From assembly GCF_007859935.1 (NCBI RefSeq), contig NZ_SJPO01000002.1, positions 372,001-436,000 of the forward strand: a stretch of DNA of 64,000 nucleotides, in the 5' to 3' direction. Every line of letters begins with the position of its first letter. The first letter of the stretch is position 1. Positions 49,044 through 57,765 of the stretch are shown here, one piece after another. This DNA comes from Posidoniimonas polymericola (lineage in GTDB: Bacteria > Planctomycetota > Planctomycetia > Pirellulales > Lacipirellulaceae). The notes beneath the pieces are model-generated. The model had not been told where the DNA came from. It did not search any database and was given only the letters and a program-made list of their open reading frames with translations. The position numbers and the translations under genes are program-made.

Positions 49044-49483
49044 TTTCCGCATTTGCGTATCGCGAGTACTGCCGTCCTCAATGAAAGTAGTAATAGGGAA
49101 CAGCATCCAGTCGGCGCTCAAGACGACACCAGGCGTGCTTTTCAACTGGCTGGTCCCGTTCGCGAAGATGCAATCCGGCGTGACGCCGCACGGTGATCGG
49201 TACGCCGCTTATGCGGGCCGAGATCTGCTTGGACGGGCCACTGTAGCCTTGGCGGTGCCGCGTCAGTGCCAACGAGACGCGGTAGGGCAGTAGGAAGCTC
49301 CTGTTCACGCAGTAGTAGGAACGGGTCCGTTCCTGTTGACGACCTTTTCGGATCGCTGAAGATTCGCCGGCCTGGCTGTGGAGCGTCGGCTCCGGGGGCT
49401 GCTGCGACCCCAATCGACTTCGAACAACTTGCTTACGGCTCTTTTGTGCTCTTTTGATTCGCCTCATTCTGAAGGAGAGACTC
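49044..49483. other. Intergenic region, no gene seen
   Basis: 440 bp. Open frames on both strands here have no signal, motif or ribosome-binding site. The end of the region carries the strong AAGGAGAG site of the next gene at 49472-49479. It likely holds that gene's promoter. Confidence 0.35.
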
Positions 49484-50389
49484 GTGAAATTGATGCATCT
49501 CGCGATGGCTTGGGTTGTTACTGCAACGCTAGCCGTCGGCGCCCAAGCGGCGAACCTCGGTTACACGGGCACCCATTTTGACATCGTCCCCCTCTTCCCC
49601 GGGGGCGGGCCGGCTGACGTGAACGCATACGTCGTCGCCGGCTGGCGGGCAAATGACGTCGCCAAGCCGCTCGACGTCGACGGAGACAACGTCTACGGGA
49701 GCGCGGGCTACGCTATGTTTGGCACCCGTTTCGACTACCCGAACGCAAACCTGCAGGGCGGCAACGCGTTCGTCAACCCGACGGACAACTCCGTGTTCCC
49801 CAACCTTGTCGACCTGCCGAGCTGGGTTTCTGGCTCGCAGATACACGCCAGCCGCAAGGCAGGCGGCTGGGCCTACGCCCTGATCGATGACCCCCAGCTC
49901 ACCAATGGCGTGCGGGCCTACAGCTGGGGCCTGTCGCAGACACCCGCCTCGACGTTCCAGCCCCCCTATGTGAAGCTCGGAGTCCTGGACGGCAACAGCA
50001 CCTCAACCGGCGCAGACCCGACCGTAGCGCCGGCCGAGCGGTGGAGCTTCACCGTGGGCGCCAACGCCCCTGCTAGTTTTCGGGTCGGCGTGATGACCGA
50101 CGGTCTCGACTCCACCAACTGGGCGCCTAGCGAAGTGATCATGCAGCAGGTCAATGGGACGGCGACAGCCACGACCGGCACGGTCGCGAAGAACCGGTTC
50201 GTCGACATGCACCTCTTCGACGTCACCGGCGCGCAGGCCGGGGACGAGTTCGTCTTCCTGGCCTACAACCCGGGCGGTGGCTCGGCGGGCGTCTCCGGCT
50301 TCTCGTTCGACTATGTGCCAGAGCCCGCTAGCTTGGCGTTGTCGGCGGCAGCGGCCGGGCTCGCCGTGCTGCGTCGGCGGAGGGCGTAA
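49484..50389 (+). CDS. PEP-CTERM surface protein, paralogue A
   Basis: 301 residues starting at GTG 49484, exactly 6 bp after AGGAG (an ATG three codons later is the alternative). A signal peptide (MAWVVTATLAVGAQA) is followed by a single globular region with YTGTHFDIVPLFPGGGPAD, DLPSWVSGSQIHAS, GWAYALIDDPQLTNGVRAYS and RFVDMHLFDVTGAQAGDEF. The tail is VPEPASLALSAAAAGLAVLRRRRA. The body matches gene 51625-52824 throughout but lacks the dockerin insert. No known family is recognised. It lies upstream of a DUF1559 gene on the same strand. Confidence 0.84.
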   Translation: MKLMHLAMAWVVTATLAVGAQAANLGYTGTHFDIVPLFPGGGPADVNAYVVAGWRANDVAKPLDVDGDNVYGSAGYAMFGTRFDYPNANLQGGNAFVNPTDNSVFPNLVDLPSWVSGSQIHASRKAGGWAYALIDDPQLTNGVRAYSWGLSQTPASTFQPPYVKLGVLDGNSTSTGADPTVAPAERWSFTVGANAPASFRVGVMTDGLDSTNWAPSEVIMQQVNGTATATTGTVAKNRFVDMHLFDVTGAQAGDEFVFLAYNPGGGSAGVSGFSFDYVPEPASLALSAAAAGLAVLRRRRA

Positions 50390-50510
50390 GCGGCCGCACC
50401 GAGCGAGGGGGATTGGCGCCCCGATGATCGAGCCAGGTGCGGAGCGGCCGGAACGCCCGCTCCGCACGTTCGTCGAGGTATTGGCTCACGGAAAGAGAAC
50501 AGGCACAGCA

Positions 50511-51581
50511 ATGCGAAAACCAGCAGCCCTGAGTAGGCAACGGGCTTTTCAAGACGGCGGCTTTACTCTGGTGGAGCTGCTGGTGGTGATTGCCATCATC
50601 GGCGTCCTCGTGGCCCTCCTGCTGCCGGCGGTCCAGGCGGCTCGCGAGGCGGCGCGGCGCAGCTCTTGCCTCAACCAGATGAAGCAGGTTTCGCTGGGCG
50701 TCCTCAACCACGAGAGCGCCGTCGGCCGGCTCCCGGCCGGCTTCACTACCGTCCCGTCCGGCGATCTGAACCACACGTGGGCTTCCTACATCTTGCCCTA
50801 CCTGGAGGAGGCGGCGGTTTTCGGTCAGATCGACTTCGAAAAGACCGTCTACGAAGACTTCAATCGAGCGGGCGATACCTGCCCGAACGAATCGCCTTGG
50901 ACCTACACGCAGATCCCGATCTTCCTGTGCCCCTCCGATCAGCCGCTCGGGATCCATACCGGCCGCGCCGCCTGCTTTGCGCACGGCAGCTATTTGGCGA
51001 ACGTCGGAACTTGGAACTGGTACCAGGCGTTGCCGGAAATCACTTGGGAGATCTTCCGCAAGAACGACTTGAGAATCAGCGGCGTCGACAAGCGGGGGCC
51101 CTTCGAGAAGGCGTACGGCAGACAGAACAAGGGCGTGGAGCTGCGGAAGATCACCGACGGGACGAGCAAGACCGTGATGCTCGGTGAGGTTCGCCAGTAC
51201 CCGGGCGAGGACGCCCGCGGGCTGCTCTACTTGGCGAGCTGCTTGTACTCCCACCAGTTCGCACCGAACGCGTCGGTCGACGACCCGACGACCAGCACGC
51301 TCAAAGAAGGGGTCGACCAGCTCGAGTGGTGCGCCGACGCTAATGGGCCAGGCTCGGACGATCCCAGCGGGGTGCTCAACCCGTCCGCGCCCTGTGACTC
51401 GGCGCGTTGCCGGACCCTTCCCCGGGGGCCGATGTCGCAGACCGCCCGCAGCCAGCACCCCGGTGGTGTGATGACGGCCTTCTGTGACGGGCACGCAGAG
51501 TTCGTCGTCGAGTCGGTAGAGATCGAGGCCTGGCACGCTATCGCAACCCGAGCAAACGGCGAGTCGGGCGACGCTTTCTAA
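50511..51581 (+). CDS. DUF1559 domain protein with type IV pilin-like N-terminus (copy 4)
   Basis: 356 residues. The leader QRAFQDGG is followed by the pilin helix FTLVELLVVIAIIGVLVALL and AVQAAREAARRSSC. The body differs from the three other copies: no Gly-Trp-Gly-Trp motif, but ESAVGRLPAGFTTVPSGDLN, HTWASYILPYLEEAAVFGQI and ITDGTSKTVMLGEVRQYPGE. It keeps the C-terminal QHPGGVMTAFCDGHAEFV signature. The ATG at 50511 is the likely start; the frame is open further upstream. It sits between two paralogous PEP-CTERM genes with gaps of 121 and 43 bp, so the three probably form one transcript. Confidence 0.87.
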   Translation: MRKPAALSRQRAFQDGGFTLVELLVVIAIIGVLVALLLPAVQAAREAARRSSCLNQMKQVSLGVLNHESAVGRLPAGFTTVPSGDLNHTWASYILPYLEEAAVFGQIDFEKTVYEDFNRAGDTCPNESPWTYTQIPIFLCPSDQPLGIHTGRAACFAHGSYLANVGTWNWYQALPEITWEIFRKNDLRISGVDKRGPFEKAYGRQNKGVELRKITDGTSKTVMLGEVRQYPGEDARGLLYLASCLYSHQFAPNASVDDPTTSTLKEGVDQLEWCADANGPGSDDPSGVLNPSAPCDSARCRTLPRGPMSQTARSQHPGGVMTAFCDGHAEFVVESVEIEAWHAIATRANGESGDAF

Positions 51582-51624
51582 CGCTCGGCAGAGCTGCTCT
51601 CCCAAAATCAAGGCGCCTACAGCG

Positions 51625-52824
51625 ATGAAGATCAATCAGATGCACACGACCCGGAACTTATTGCTAACGATCGCAGTGGCCGCGGCTAGCGCGGGCGTCG
51701 GGCAGGCCGCCGACCTGCAGTACGCCGGCACCGACTACGACATCGGCGGCACCTTCTTCCCCGGCGCGGGCCCGGCGGGCGACCCCAACCGCCCCTACGT
51801 GGTCGTGCCGTGGCGGACCTCGGGAGCCGGCAATCAGTTCGCCGCGGTCGACGAAGACGGCGAGCGTTACTACGGTCGAGACGGGTACGTGGTGTTTGCC
51901 ACCCGCCGCGACTACCCGAATGCCAATGTTATCCCGGGCATCAGCTCGGCGCCGGGCGACCCAAACTTCGAACTGCTCTTCGCGAACCAGACCGACCTGC
52001 CCAGCTGGGTGGCGGGCTCCCAGGTGCTCGCCAGCCGTGTTGTCGGGGGGTACGGCTACGCCCTTATTGACGACCCAGAGCTGACCCAAGGCATCCGAGA
52101 CTGGTCCTGGGGCGAGGGCCAGTCCCCCCAGTCGTTCGGTCAGGCTCCCTACGTCAAGCTTGGCATCCTGGACGGCTGGGACCAGTTCGGCAACGACCCT
52201 GCCAACCCGGATGGCCCGCCTGCAGGAAGGTGGGGATTCTCAGTTGGGGACGACGCTCCGAGCCACTTCCGGCTGGGGGTGATGGTCGACGGGACCGACA
52301 ATTCAAGCTTTGTTCCCGACGAGGTGTTCCTGATGCAGGTCTCCTCCTTGGGGGGCGGATCCATCCTCCACTCGTCGAGCACGCTCTCTACCGATTCCAA
52401 CCGGTTTGTCGACATGCACTTCTTCGATATTAGCGGCGCCGAAGCGGGCGACCTGTTCGCTGTGGGGGTCAAGTCAAAGGACGCCGGGGTTTCGTTCGGC
52501 AACGCTGGGGTCGCCGGCGTTACGTTTGACGTCTTGCAGGCGCCGCCGGTGTTGGCCGGAGACTACAACGGCAACGGCGTGGTCGACGCGGCCGACTACA
52601 CGATCTGGCGCGACAACGAAGGCCTAACAGGGGTCGTCCCCGGAACGCAGGGCGACGGTAACCGCGACGGCAAAGTTGCCGGCGTCGACTACAACATCTG
52701 GGCGTCGAACTTCGGCAACGCGATCGCCTTATCCGCCCCCACCCCTGCCCCGGAACCCACCGCCGGAGCGCTGGTCGCATTGACATTGCTGGGGGGCGCC
52801 GCGCCGCGAGAGCGACGAGGGTAG
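51625..52824 (+). CDS. PEP-CTERM surface protein with dockerin-like loops, paralogue B
   Basis: 399 residues. A signal peptide (LLLTIAVAAASAGVGQA) is followed by a body matching paralogue A: YAGTDYDIGGTFFPGAGPAG, DLPSWVAGSQVLAS, GYGYALIDDPELTQGIRDWS, RFVDMHFFDISGAEAGDLF. Then come two dockerin-like loops (GDYNGNGVVDAADYTIWRDN, GDGNRDGKVAGVDYNIWASN) and an abbreviated tail, APEPTAGALVALTLLGGA with PRERRG. As with the tandem pair at 29-31 kb, one paralogue has the dockerin insert and the other does not. The start lies 43 bp after DUF1559 copy 4. Confidence 0.84.
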   Translation: MKINQMHTTRNLLLTIAVAAASAGVGQAADLQYAGTDYDIGGTFFPGAGPAGDPNRPYVVVPWRTSGAGNQFAAVDEDGERYYGRDGYVVFATRRDYPNANVIPGISSAPGDPNFELLFANQTDLPSWVAGSQVLASRVVGGYGYALIDDPELTQGIRDWSWGEGQSPQSFGQAPYVKLGILDGWDQFGNDPANPDGPPAGRWGFSVGDDAPSHFRLGVMVDGTDNSSFVPDEVFLMQVSSLGGGSILHSSSTLSTDSNRFVDMHFFDISGAEAGDLFAVGVKSKDAGVSFGNAGVAGVTFDVLQAPPVLAGDYNGNGVVDAADYTIWRDNEGLTGVVPGTQGDGNRDGKVAGVDYNIWASNFGNAIALSAPTPAPEPTAGALVALTLLGGAAPRERRG

Positions 52825-53018
52825 TTCGCGTTGATTTGCCCTGGTGGGGAAACCTCACATTAAATACTTGCTACGCGAACCCTTGCCGGTTGAGAATCGA
52901 CCATCGCCGGGGTGGATTGACCGCTTCCCCCCGCTTTCGATCTCTGTCCAGCGGCCGCTGAGCGGTGGCGCCGCATCCCCGACGCGGCCTCCACCCTGGA
53001 ACTGTTGAGTCCATATTA

Positions 53019-54311
53019 ATGACGCCACTAGCAGCCACTTTCCGTTCGCGCCTCCTGATGGCCCAGCTGCTGGTTGGTGCATGGCTCGTCGCCGGCGGGG
53101 GAGCGCCGTCTACGGGCGCCGAGGAAGTCCGCCGGATCGTGGCAAGCGAGTATGTCGACAAAATGAAGGCGGGCTGGATCGGGCAGATGGCCGGTGTCGG
53201 CTGGGGGTTTCCGACAGAATTCCGCAGCCTGGGTCAGATTATCCCGGCTGATCAGACGCCCGAATGGCGAGCGGAAACCATCAATCAATTCGAGCAAGAC
53301 GATCTCTATGTTGAAATGACCTTCCTCCGCACGCTCGAACTCCACGGGCTCGGTTGCTCGGTGCGTCGGGCAGGAATCGATTTCGCCAACAGCCGATTCC
53401 CCCTGTGGCACGCCAACGAGGCGGGGCGGGCCAACCTCCGGAGTGGGATCGCCCCGCCGGGTTCTGGGCACCCACTCTACAACGCCCACGCCGACGATAT
53501 CGACTACCAAATCGAGGCCGATTTCAGCGGCCTGATTGCCCCGGGCATGCCGCAGGTCGCGATCGATTTAGGCGAGAAGTTTGGCGCCCTCATGAACTAC
53601 GGCGACGGCATCTACGGCGGCCAGTTTGTCGGCGCGATGTACGCCGAGGCATTCTTCGAGACCGACGTGCGGCGGATCATCAGGGCCGGTCTTCGCAGCA
53701 TCCCGCAGGCCAGTCCCTACGCCGGCATGGTCCGCGACGTCCTCGCCTGGCACGACGAGAACCCCGACAATTGGGAAGCCACCTGGGCGCTCTGCGAAGA
53801 GAAATACCACAAGTCGCCGGCCCACTCGCACCACCTCTGCAGCGGCCCCGGGGGAGAGGGGCACTTCTCGATCGACGCCAAGCTCAACGGCGCCTACATC
53901 CTGATTGGTCTGCTCTACGGCGACAGCGATCCCAGCTCTACCATCGTCATAGCAATGCGGTGTGGGCAGGATTCCGACTGCAACCCCTCCAACGCGGCGG
54001 GGATCCTGTTCACCACCCTCGGCTACACGAAGCTGCCTAAAGAGTACACGTCGGCGCTCGACACGGGGACGCGGTTCAGCCACACGGAGTACACCTTCAC
54101 GGATCTCATCAGGGTCTCCCATGAGCTGGCGGTCGAGGCGGTCGAGGTGAGCGGCGGCCGCGTCGAAGCCGCTGGCGAGGGGGACATGACGTTCGTCATT
54201 CCTGTCGTGGAGCCGCGCCCCAGTCGGCTGGTCGCGAGCTCCGCCCCGGAGCCGATCGGTCCGAGCCGATTCACCGACGTCGAGAGGGCTCAGATCACTG
54301 CCACCGATTGA
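53019..54311 (+). CDS. Exported ADP-ribosylglycohydrolase-family protein
   Basis: 430 residues. A signal peptide (MAQLLVGAWLVAGGGAPSTGA) is followed by the all-helical ADP-ribosylglycohydrolase fold. The family metal-site motifs are recognisable: MKAGWIGQMAGVGWGFPTEF near the N-terminus, QFEQDDLYVEMTFLRTLE, NAHADDIDYQIEADFSGLIA, YGDGIYGGQFVGAMYAEAFF, and GQDSDCNPSNAAGILFTTL at the C-terminal metal loop. Cytosolic members remove ADP-ribose from proteins; an exported one beside GH43-like and GH172 genes more likely acts on a glycan or glycoside (inference). The ATG at 53019 is preferred over the open start at 52965 because it opens the signal peptide. Confidence 0.83.
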   Translation: MTPLAATFRSRLLMAQLLVGAWLVAGGGAPSTGAEEVRRIVASEYVDKMKAGWIGQMAGVGWGFPTEFRSLGQIIPADQTPEWRAETINQFEQDDLYVEMTFLRTLELHGLGCSVRRAGIDFANSRFPLWHANEAGRANLRSGIAPPGSGHPLYNAHADDIDYQIEADFSGLIAPGMPQVAIDLGEKFGALMNYGDGIYGGQFVGAMYAEAFFETDVRRIIRAGLRSIPQASPYAGMVRDVLAWHDENPDNWEATWALCEEKYHKSPAHSHHLCSGPGGEGHFSIDAKLNGAYILIGLLYGDSDPSSTIVIAMRCGQDSDCNPSNAAGILFTTLGYTKLPKEYTSALDTGTRFSHTEYTFTDLIRVSHELAVEAVEVSGGRVEAAGEGDMTFVIPVVEPRPSRLVASSAPEPIGPSRFTDVERAQITATD

Positions 54312-54353
54312 TCGGGCCGCTAAGTCAGAGAACGAATTTCCCGGGAACAACCG

Positions 54354-55337
54354 ATGCCGAGCTTTCTAGCCTCCTCCGCCGCGCTGGTCCTCGCCCTCGC
54401 CAACCACGCTTGCTGCCAGCCGGTCACGACGCTCGTCGAGTGCGGCGAGTTTGTCAAGATCTATGACCCAAGTGTGGGTGAAGATACCGACTGGTACATC
54501 AACGACCACTGCTTTATCCAAGCGAAAGACGGGCGCTGGCACCTCTTCGGGATCACCCACGAGGAGCCGCTGAACCCTGCCGACGAGGACAACCTGGCGC
54601 ACGCGACGGCCGGCCGACTGCTGCAGCGTCCCTGGGACAAACGTCCCTTCGCCCTTACAGTAGCCCCGGAGGAACCCTGGAGCGAGCAGCACTTGTGGGC
54701 GCCCCACGTCGTGGAGCACGATTCCCTCTACTACATGTACTACTGCGCTGGGGACGCCGACCACACCCGCTACAAAATCCATCTCGCGACCTCCCCCGAC
54801 CTGGGGGGCTGGAAACGCCACACGAACAACCCGATGGTTGTCGACGGCTACGACGCCCGGGATCCGTTTCTGATGAGGGTGGGAGAGAAGTGGGTCATGT
54901 ACTACACGGCCAACAGCGCGCCCGCGGGTGGCAACCACCTCGTCGCCTACGTCGTAAGCGACGACCTCGTGAACTGGAGCGAGCGAGAGATCGCTTTTAC
55001 CGACCCCACCTCTGGCACCTTTGGCGGGCCGTGCGAATCGCCGTTTGTCGTCAGGAGGGGAGACAAGTACTTCCTGTTCATCGGGCCCCGAGGGGGTTAC
55101 GACGGAACCGACGTGTTTGTGAGCGACACCCCCTACTCGTGGGAGATCGAGGACCGTGTCGGTCACCTGCCGGCGCACGCGGCGGAGGTCGTCCGGAACG
55201 GACGGGGCGATTGGTTTGTCAGCCGCTGTGGCTGGGGAAAGGGCGGGGTGTACCTGGCGCCGCTCAGGTGGCTCGATGGCCAAAGGGACCCGGAGACGAA
55301 CCTCCCGGTAGCAAGAACCTTGGACGCGACACAATGA
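54354..55337 (+). CDS. Exported GH43-like five-bladed propeller glycosidase
   Basis: 327 residues. The signal is SAALVLALANHACC. The body has the repeated propeller strands of the GH43/GH32/GH62 superfamily: DTDWYINDHCFIQAKDGRWH, HLWAPHVVEHDSLYYMYYCA, DARDPFLMRVGEKWVMYYTA, and GGPCESPFVVRRGDKYFLFI with a candidate acid Glu. The Asp in YDARDPF is a candidate transition-state Asp. The family cannot be fixed by eye. Its stop overlaps the next gene's start (ATGA), so it is translationally coupled to the DUF2961/GH172 gene; the upstream gap is 42 bp. Confidence 0.8.
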   Translation: MPSFLASSAALVLALANHACCQPVTTLVECGEFVKIYDPSVGEDTDWYINDHCFIQAKDGRWHLFGITHEEPLNPADEDNLAHATAGRLLQRPWDKRPFALTVAPEEPWSEQHLWAPHVVEHDSLYYMYYCAGDADHTRYKIHLATSPDLGGWKRHTNNPMVVDGYDARDPFLMRVGEKWVMYYTANSAPAGGNHLVAYVVSDDLVNWSEREIAFTDPTSGTFGGPCESPFVVRRGDKYFLFIGPRGGYDGTDVFVSDTPYSWEIEDRVGHLPAHAAEVVRNGRGDWFVSRCGWGKGGVYLAPLRWLDGQRDPETNLPVARTLDATQ

Positions 55338-57418
55338 TCCCACGACTTCTTCTTCTGCTCGCCGCCGTGTCCCCAACGCTCGCGTGCGGCGATGAGCCGG
55401 TGACCACCATCGGGCTGATCGAGGAGATGATTGATTTCGATCGCCTCTGCGAGACGCCCACCCACCCGTACAAAACGCTCCAGTTTACGTCCACGGACCG
55501 CCGCAGCCGCACGCCCGGCGGCCCCGACTGGTTCGCCAACTCCGACGGCTTCGGCGGCGCCCCCATCCCCCCCTTCGAGAAGGTGCTCAAAGCGCCGGGA
55601 GAGGACGGCGTCGGAGAGTACCTCATCGCCGACGTCGAAGGCCCGGGGGCCATCGTCCGCACCTGGACAGCCGACATCAACGGGCGGATACGCGTCGAGA
55701 TCGACGGAGCCGACGAGCCGATCTTCGAGGGGCCGGCCGAGCAGTTCCTGCATCGCCCGTACGATTCGTTTGCCGGCCAGAGTGGCATTGCGGCCGCAAC
55801 CCTCCAGGGGGCGTTCTATCAGCGCGACGCCGCGTACTGCCCCCTGCCGTTCGGCCGCCGGTGCCGGATCGTCTGGATCGGCGACCGCAACCGTGTGCAC
55901 TTCTATTACGTTCAGATACGCAAGTACCTGAGTGAGGAAGTGGTTGTCGAACCGTTTCGTCCGACAGACCTGAGCGAGAGCAAGCAACGCATCGAGCAGG
56001 TTGCGGCCGTGCTGAAGGATCCCGACGAGAACCACCGCTTGGAGGGAAGCGGCACGCACGAAATCGACGTCAGGCTCGAGCCGGGGGAGCGCCGCCAAGC
56101 GCTCTTGGTGGAGGGGCCCGCGGCCCTGGAGAGGCTGACCCTCAGCGTCCAAGCCGACAACGAAGTCGACGCCCTGCGTCAGACGGTGATGCTGGTCTCG
56201 TTCGACGGATGGACCAACGCCCAGGTCCAGTCTCCCGTTGGCGATTTCTTCGCCGCCGCGCCCGGCATCAACCCGTTTGTTTCGCTGCCGTTCACGGTCC
56301 GAGACGACGGCCGGATGACCTGCCGCTACGTCGCGCCGTTCAAAGAGTCGGCCCGCATCGAGTTTCACAACCGCGGGGATCAGCCGGTGCGCATCCTTGG
56401 CAATGCCCGCACAAGAACGCGCCGTTGGGACGACGATCGCTCGATGCACTTCTACGCTCGCTGGCGAGTGCTGCACGACATCGCGACGCCGCCCCCCTTC
56501 GATGTGCCCTTCCTCATGGCGATGGGCAGGGGCCGCTACGTCGGTACCGCGTCGCTGCTGATGAACACGGCCCGGGGGGTCCACCCCAGCGGGACGTGGT
56601 GGGGCGAGGGTGATGAAAAGGTCTACGTCGACGGTGACGAGTCGCCCAGCTGGTTTGGCACGGGATCGGAGGACTACTACAACTACGCCTGGAGCGCCGA
56701 CGATATCTTCTCGTTCCCGTTTGCCGGCCAGCCCCGCAACGACGGGCCGGCGAACCGGGGCTTCGTCACGAACTACCGGTTCCATTTCCTTGACGACCAG
56801 CCATTCAACGACCGGCTGGCGTTCACGATGGAGTTGCTCTCGAACCACAGTGTGGAAGGGCTCAGCTACGCCTGCCAGGCCTACCACTACGGTCGCCCAG
56901 GGATGATCGACGACCACCGGCCGATCACGTCCGAGGACGTCCGCCCTCCCCGCTTGCCTGCTCCCTGGACGCCGCTGGCGGAGTTCGGTTCCGAGGACGC
57001 GACGTTTTTTGAGCCCGAGCAGCTGATCTCGGACAAGGCGGCTCAGCTCGCTAGTGAGCGTGGTGGGCTGTGGTCGGCGGGCCGGCTCCTGACGTGGAGG
57101 CCCACCGCCGTCGGCGACACGCTCCGCCTCACCTTTCCCGTCCAAGAAGCAGCGGCCTACGAGGTGCGGGTCGGGCTGGCGGTTGATGCGCGTGCAGGGA
57201 TGGTGAGCGCGAAGCTCGATGACGAACCGTTTGGTTTTGGCGACCCGCAGGAAGCGTTGCGAACCGCCGCCTCGCGCCGCACGATGCTGCGAGCCTCCGC
57301 GAGCGACGAGGTCTCGCTAAGCCAGGGTGACCATGAACTGGTGTTGCGATACGAGGGGAACGGCCGCGGTGTCGAACCGTTTGTAGGAATTGACTTCCTG
57401 TGGTTGCAGCCGCGCTGA
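55334..57418 (+). CDS. Exported DUF2961 (GH172-type) protein
   Basis: 694 residues. The signal is PRLLLLLAAVSPTLACG. The DUF2961 double jelly roll covers most of the length: RRSRTPGGPDWFANSDGFGG, GEYLIADVEGPGAIVRTWTA, RIRVEIDGADEPIFEG, FGRRCRIVWIGDRNRVHFYY, YVDGDESPSWFGTGSEDYYN and the late FTMELLSNHSVEGL. Characterised GH172 members cleave fructofuranoside or arabinofuranoside linkages. A ~120-residue beta domain at the C-terminus (VQEAAAYEVRVGLAVDARAG, LVLRYEGNGRGVEPFVGIDF) may bind glycan. The start overlaps the GH43-like stop by 4 bp. Together with its neighbours it suggests a second glycan-utilisation operon. Confidence 0.85.
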   Translation: MIPRLLLLLAAVSPTLACGDEPVTTIGLIEEMIDFDRLCETPTHPYKTLQFTSTDRRSRTPGGPDWFANSDGFGGAPIPPFEKVLKAPGEDGVGEYLIADVEGPGAIVRTWTADINGRIRVEIDGADEPIFEGPAEQFLHRPYDSFAGQSGIAAATLQGAFYQRDAAYCPLPFGRRCRIVWIGDRNRVHFYYVQIRKYLSEEVVVEPFRPTDLSESKQRIEQVAAVLKDPDENHRLEGSGTHEIDVRLEPGERRQALLVEGPAALERLTLSVQADNEVDALRQTVMLVSFDGWTNAQVQSPVGDFFAAAPGINPFVSLPFTVRDDGRMTCRYVAPFKESARIEFHNRGDQPVRILGNARTRTRRWDDDRSMHFYARWRVLHDIATPPPFDVPFLMAMGRGRYVGTASLLMNTARGVHPSGTWWGEGDEKVYVDGDESPSWFGTGSEDYYNYAWSADDIFSFPFAGQPRNDGPANRGFVTNYRFHFLDDQPFNDRLAFTMELLSNHSVEGLSYACQAYHYGRPGMIDDHRPITSEDVRPPRLPAPWTPLAEFGSEDATFFEPEQLISDKAAQLASERGGLWSAGRLLTWRPTAVGDTLRLTFPVQEAAAYEVRVGLAVDARAGMVSAKLDDEPFGFGDPQEALRTAASRRTMLRASASDEVSLSQGDHELVLRYEGNGRGVEPFVGIDFLWLQPR

Positions 57419-57765
57419 GCGGACGACGGCATCGGTGCCGTGACCCGTTATGGTTCTCAGCTGAAGAGCGCCTGCCATTGAGCCCCCTTCTTGCTGAGTG
57501 GAATCGATCCCCCCTCGCTAGTGCGCCCTTCGCACGCCGAGACGTGAGCGTGGCGGAGCAGATCGACCTGTCAGCGACCCACAGCAAGCTGAGCGAGATC
57601 GAGAAGCAAATCCACAAGCTCAGCCGCGTCCTCCGCATCGACGACAATCGCGTGAGTCGCAACCTTTGTGTGTGCGACCCGTGCGACGGCGTCCGCCAGC
57701 AGAGATCCGCCAAGCTTCTCACCCTGGTGCGCCACGTCTGGTCGCACGGCCGATCAGAGGTGTGC
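57419..57765. other. Intergenic region with one coding-like stretch
   Basis: 347 bp. A plus-strand frame from a GTG at 57544 reads SVAEQIDLSATHSKLSEIEK, QIHKLSRVLRIDDNRVSRNL, CVCDPCDGVRQQRSAKLLTL. This looks protein-like (amphipathic helices, a Cys pair) but has no ribosome-binding site, and it runs on into the antisense of the next gene. It may be a remnant; not called as a gene. Confidence 0.25.

Noticed and set aside
55163..57145. 660-codon antisense frame over the DUF2961 gene
   Set aside because: Shadow frame; the plus strand has signal peptide, family motifs and translational coupling.
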